Positions 61,475 to 64,000 of a stretch of DNA of 64,000 nucleotides are shown piece after piece. Origin of the DNA: Nocardioides pinisoli. Lineage in GTDB: Bacteria > Actinomycetota > Actinomycetes > Propionibacteriales > Nocardioidaceae. Position 1 is the first letter of the stretch. Every line of letters begins with the position of its first letter. The DNA lies in NCBI RefSeq assembly GCF_024199985.1, contig NZ_JANARS010000006.1, positions 248,001 through 312,000 of the forward strand, in the 5' to 3' direction. The notes below the pieces were generated by a model. It did no database searches and was not told where the DNA came from. It saw only the letters and a list, made by a program, of their open reading frames with translations. Both the position numbers and the translations under genes were made by a program.

Positions 61475-61526
61475 TCCGGTCCGCGCCCGTCAGCTGCGGC
61501 GCACCGTGGGGACGCGGGCCGGCACC

Positions 61527-61904
61527 TCAGCGCGGCTGCAGCACCTCGACCCGGTTGCCGTGGCCGTCGAAGGCGTGGAGGCGCACGTGGCCGGGGAACG
61601 AGTCCCGCTGGCTCTCGTCGACGGCGAAGCCCAGCGCGCGCAGCCGGCCCGCCACCTCGTCGAGGTCGTCGACGACGAAGGCCGGGTGGGCCTTGCGCGC
61701 GGCCGCGAACGGCTCCTCGACGCCGACGTGCAGCTCGGCCGCGACGGCTCCCGCGTCGTCGTACGCACGGAACCAGCAGCCGCCGCGGGCCGCCAGGTCA
61801 GCGGGCTTGTCGACCTCGGTCATCGCGAGCCCCTCGCCGTAGAAGCGGCGGGCCTCGTCCTCCCCGGCGGGCGGGCACGCGACCTGGACGTGGTGGAGCC
61901 TCAC
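61527..61904 (-). CDS. VOC superfamily (glyoxalase-like) protein
   Basis: A 125-residue vicinal-oxygen-chelate protein: LHHVQVACPPAGEDEARRFYG (about 3-23), CWFRAYDDAGAVAAELHVGV (near 43) and HPAFVVDDLDEVAGRLRALGF then GHGNRVEVLQPR at the end. It has the paired beta-alpha-beta-beta-beta modules of one VOC domain pair; substrate unknown. The GTG start overlaps the tam stop (GTGA), so it is co-translated with the methyltransferase. Confidence 0.85.
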   Translation of the reverse strand: MRLHHVQVACPPAGEDEARRFYGEGLAMTEVDKPADLAARGGCWFRAYDDAGAVAAELHVGVEEPFAAARKAHPAFVVDDLDEVAGRLRALGFAVDESQRDSFPGHVRLHAFDGHGNRVEVLQPR

Positions 61905-62704
61905 GGGACCGGCACCCCCTGCGGCTTGCGCGCCACGACGAAGATCCGCCGGAAGGGCAGGACCACGCGGCCGGCCGAGTCGGCCGGATAGGCCTGGCGG
62001 AGCAGCGCCTTGAACTCGTCCTCGAAGAGCGGCCGGAGGTCGTCGGGCAGCGCCTGCAGCGTCGGTCGCGCGCCCGTGCCCGAGACCCAGTCGAAGACGG
62101 GGTCCGCGCCGGTCAGGACGTGGAGGTACGTCGTCTCCCACGCGTCGACCTCGCACCCGAGGTCCAGCAGGACGCGGGCGTAGTCGACCGGGTCGCGGCT
62201 CGTCGGGACGCCGGCGTCGCGCACGTGCTCGGCGTAGGGCGCCCGGGCGGCCAGGTCGGTGCGGGCGGTGTGGCTGGGCTCGTCGAAGTTGCCGGGGACC
62301 TGGAAGGCGAGCCACCCGCCGGGCTGCAGGCGCTCGATCAGGCCCGGCAGGAGCTCGAGGTGGTCGGGGACCCACTGGAGGGTGGCGTTGGAGACGATGA
62401 CGTCGATCGGCTCGCGCAGGGCCAGCGGGTCGGGGCGGGCCCAGTCACGCAGGTCGCCGACCTCCCACCGGATGCCGACGACGGCGCGGGCGGCCTCGAT
62501 CATCTCGGGACTGCTGTCGACGCCTGTGACCGCGGCGCTGCGCCATCGGTCGGCGAGCAGGGCGGTGAGGTTGCCCGGCCCGCAGCCGAGGTCGACGACG
62601 ACGCGCGGGTTCTCCGCGGGCACCCGGGCCAGCAGGTCGACGAACGGTCTGCCGCGCTCGTCGGCGTACGCCAGGTAGCGGTCGGGGTCCCAGGTGTGGC
62701 TCAT
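61901..62704 (-). CDS. tam: Trans-aconitate 2-methyltransferase
   Basis: A 267-residue SAM-dependent methyltransferase: MSHTWDPDRYLAYADERGRPF (the Tam N-terminus), motif I VVDLGCGPGNLTALLADRW (about 35-53), VTGVDSSPEMIEAAR near 60, DVIVSNATLQWVPDH near 102 and WLAFQVPGN near 130. Tam methylates trans-aconitate, a damaged form of the citric-acid-cycle intermediate that inhibits aconitase. GAGGAG precedes the ATG. It is divergent from a MarR regulator, the known tam-tamR arrangement of actinobacteria. Confidence 0.92.
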   Translation of the reverse strand: MSHTWDPDRYLAYADERGRPFVDLLARVPAENPRVVVDLGCGPGNLTALLADRWRSAAVTGVDSSPEMIEAARAVVGIRWEVGDLRDWARPDPLALREPIDVIVSNATLQWVPDHLELLPGLIERLQPGGWLAFQVPGNFDEPSHTARTDLAARAPYAEHVRDAGVPTSRDPVDYARVLLDLGCEVDAWETTYLHVLTGADPVFDWVSGTGARPTLQALPDDLRPLFEDEFKALLRQAYPADSAGRVVLPFRRIFVVARKPQGVPVP

Positions 62705-62801
62705 GCGCAGCTCTCCTCCTCGCCCGCGGGGTGGTCCAGTGGCCAACGGTGGTGACAGGCCCTCAGGGCATCCAATTCTCGCCGGACTGTCGCGGGAAGT
62801 G

Positions 62802-62854
62802 TCTTGATGTCGAGATATCGGCCACCTTCGTCGCGAACAGTCTCGATGTCAAGA
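62802..62854. promoter_or_regulatory. Two MarR (TamR) operators between tam and tamR
   Basis: TCTTGATGTCGAGA (62802-62815) and TCTCGATGTCAAGA (62841-62854) are the same imperfect palindrome (TCTYGA-TG-TCRAGA) 39 bp apart. They lie between the divergent tam and regulator genes, where TamR-type repressors bind and silence both. Confidence 0.75.
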
Positions 62855-62882
62855 TTCTCGACCGATCTGGCACGATGGCGAC

Positions 62883-63368
62883 ATGCGTGACGAGGTGGAC
62901 GACCTGGTCGAGGCGTGGCGCCGCGAGCGCGGCGACCTGGACCTCGCACCTGTCGAGGTGTTCTCGCGCATCAGCCGCCTGGCCCGCCACCTCGACCTGG
63001 CCCGGCGCGACGCCTTCACCGCGCACGGCATCGAGTCGTGGGAGTTCGACGTCCTCGCCGCCCTGCGCCGCGCCGGGCAGCCCTACGAGCTCTCCCCCGG
63101 ACGGCTGCTGCGCGAGACGCTCGTGACCAGCGGCACGATGACCAACCGCGTGGACCGGCTCGCCGGGCGGGGTCTCGTCGAGCGCCTCCCCGACCCCCGC
63201 GACCGGCGCGGGGTGCTGGTGCGGCTGACCGCCGACGGCAAGGCGGCGGTCGACGGCGCCTTCGAGGCGCTGCTGGCGGCGGAGGCCGACCTGCTGGCCG
63301 ACCTCCCCGACCGTGACCGCACCCAGCTCGCCAGCCTGTTGCGCTCGCTGCTCGCGCCCTTCAGCTGA
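62883..63368 (+). CDS. tamR: MarR family regulator, probable TamR
   Basis: A 161-residue MarR winged-helix protein: dimerisation helices, EFDVLAALRRAGQPYELSPGRLLRETLVTSGTMTNRVDRLAGRGLV (the recognition region, about 58-103) and wing DPRDRRGVLVRLTADGKAAVD. TamR relatives bind trans-aconitate, citrate or isocitrate and then release DNA to switch on tam. Assignment rests on the divergent tam gene and the paired operators. CACGAT ends 6 nt before the ATG, so the transcript may be leaderless. Confidence 0.87.
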   Translation: MRDEVDDLVEAWRRERGDLDLAPVEVFSRISRLARHLDLARRDAFTAHGIESWEFDVLAALRRAGQPYELSPGRLLRETLVTSGTMTNRVDRLAGRGLVERLPDPRDRRGVLVRLTADGKAAVDGAFEALLAAEADLLADLPDRDRTQLASLLRSLLAPFS

Positions 63369-63374
63369 ACCTGT

Positions 63375-63453
63375 CGGGGAAGTCCGACACTTCGTGGGGG
63401 TTGCAACGGCCACCATGTGGCGGACTCCCCGCTCGAGCGGGGAGTCCACCACG
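63375..63453. repeat. Palindromic repeat family 2, copy 3
   Basis: GTCCGACACTTCGTGGGGGT...CACCATGTGGC followed by the perfect 26-bp palindrome at 63423-63448. Same orientation as copy 1 and opposite to copy 2. It separates tamR from the convergent ABC-F gene and may terminate both. Confidence 0.85.
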
Positions 63454-63494
63454 AGGTCCGCCCGAAAATGCGGCGGATGATCCGACCGGAGGGC

Positions 63495-64000
63495 CTACTC
63501 CACGACCTCGGAGGCCTCGAGCCACTCCAGCTCCAGCTCCTCCTTCTCCGCGGCCAGCTCGCCGAGCTGCTCGCCGACCCGCGCGAGGAGGTCGTAGTCG
63601 GTGAGGTTGGCCTCCATCTCGGCGTGCAGCTCGGCCTCGCGCGCGGCGATGCGCTCGAGCTGCTTCTCCACCCGGGCGAGCACCTTGCGGGCGGCGCGGT
63701 CCTCGGCGGACCCGGGGCGTGCCTTGGGCTCGGCGACCGGCGCTGACGACGGCCCGGCGTCGTGCGGAGCCGCCACGGGTGCGGCTGACGCCGCGGCGAG
63801 AGACGCCGCGTGGGCGGCTTGCAGCGCTGACCGCCGTTCGAGGTACTCGTCGACCCCGCGCGGCAGCATCGAGACCTGGCCGTCGCCGAGGAGCGCCCAG
63901 ACCGAGTCGGTGACGCGCTCGAGGAAGTAGCGGTCGTGGGAGACCACGACCAGCGTGCCGGGCCAGGAGTCGAGGAAGTCCTCGAGGACGTTGAGGGTGT
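63495..64000 (-). CDS. ABC-F family ATPase, 5' truncated by the window
   Basis: Only the C-terminal ~168 residues are present: a second-domain segment TLNVLEDFLDSWPGTLVVVSHDRYFLERVTDSVWAL (the ABC-F switch/His motif LVVVSHDRYFL), then GVDEYLERRSAL and a coiled-coil C-terminal extension (RKVLARVEKQLERIAAREAELHAEMEANLTDYDLLA). This is the Uup/EttA-type tail that binds the ribosome or DNA in translation-related ABC-F proteins. The gene runs off the window at 64000. Confidence 0.9.
   Translation of the reverse strand, partial: TLNVLEDFLDSWPGTLVVVSHDRYFLERVTDSVWALLGDGQVSMLPRGVDEYLERRSALQAAHAASLAAASAAPVAAPHDAGPSSAPVAEPKARPGSAEDRAARKVLARVEKQLERIAAREAELHAEMEANLTDYDLLARVGEQLGELAAEKEELELEWLEASEVVE

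Overview
The window is very GC-rich (roughly 70% by eye), gene-dense DNA from a high-GC actinobacterium. The block nrdJ-nrdR-(LysM protein)-lexA-hflX-dapF-miaA-miaB is the same neighbourhood found in Mycobacterium and other Actinobacteria. Gene content (GluABCD uptake, DUF6318 lipoprotein, MT0933-like antitoxin, DivIVA-motif membrane protein, TamR/Tam) best fits a Nocardioides-like member of the Propionibacteriales. The genus is an inference; no rRNA or tRNA gene was seen.

Layout. 1-3400: the 3' part of a superfamily 2 helicase, an alkyltransferase-like protein and a DUF488 protein. 3.5-7.4 kb: an ECF sigma factor with its own ECF-type promoter, a zinc-finger anti-sigma domain joined to a membrane domain, and an ABC exporter, all tightly coupled. 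7.5-10.2 kb: a serine beta-lactamase-fold hydrolase, a small helical-repeat protein, and remnants of a helicase and a glycerate kinase. 10.2-15 kb: a threonate-type catabolic operon (gntP-dtnK-pdxA2-deoR) with a strong dyad operator. 15-26 kb: a two-component system, two lipoproteins, a Kelch lipoprotein and a complete oligopeptide ABC importer; three copies of a related motif lie in its intergenic regions. 26-36 kb: class II ribonucleotide reductase with NrdR and a pair of probable NrdR boxes, secreted proteins, a six-unit 73-bp tandem repeat, and the SOS region (LysM cell-division-inhibitor-like protein, cluster of LexA boxes, SQR-like flavoprotein, SDR, lexA). 36-45 kb: FAD reductase, sulfotransferase, DivIVA-motif protein, DinG helicase, a fused SecDF, a secreted M14 carboxypeptidase. 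45-57 kb: hflX, an NYN protein, SDR, dapF, ggt, a DHFR-fold protein, miaA, small proteins, an AbiEi-like protein, miaB. 57-64 kb: 2'-5' RNA ligase-like protein, gluABCD, DUF4442, a VOC-tam-tamR module, and the 3' part of an ABC-F ATPase.

The most unusual content is between the genes. There is a 73-bp tandem array of hairpins, two families of dispersed palindromic elements with three copies each (in two cases a pair of copies brackets a small accessory module), and a motif shared by the two-component, lipoprotein and peptide-transporter promoters. Several genes look leaderless, with a TAGGCT-like -10 box about 6 nt before the start codon. No CRISPR array, insertion sequence, prophage or integrase was found.
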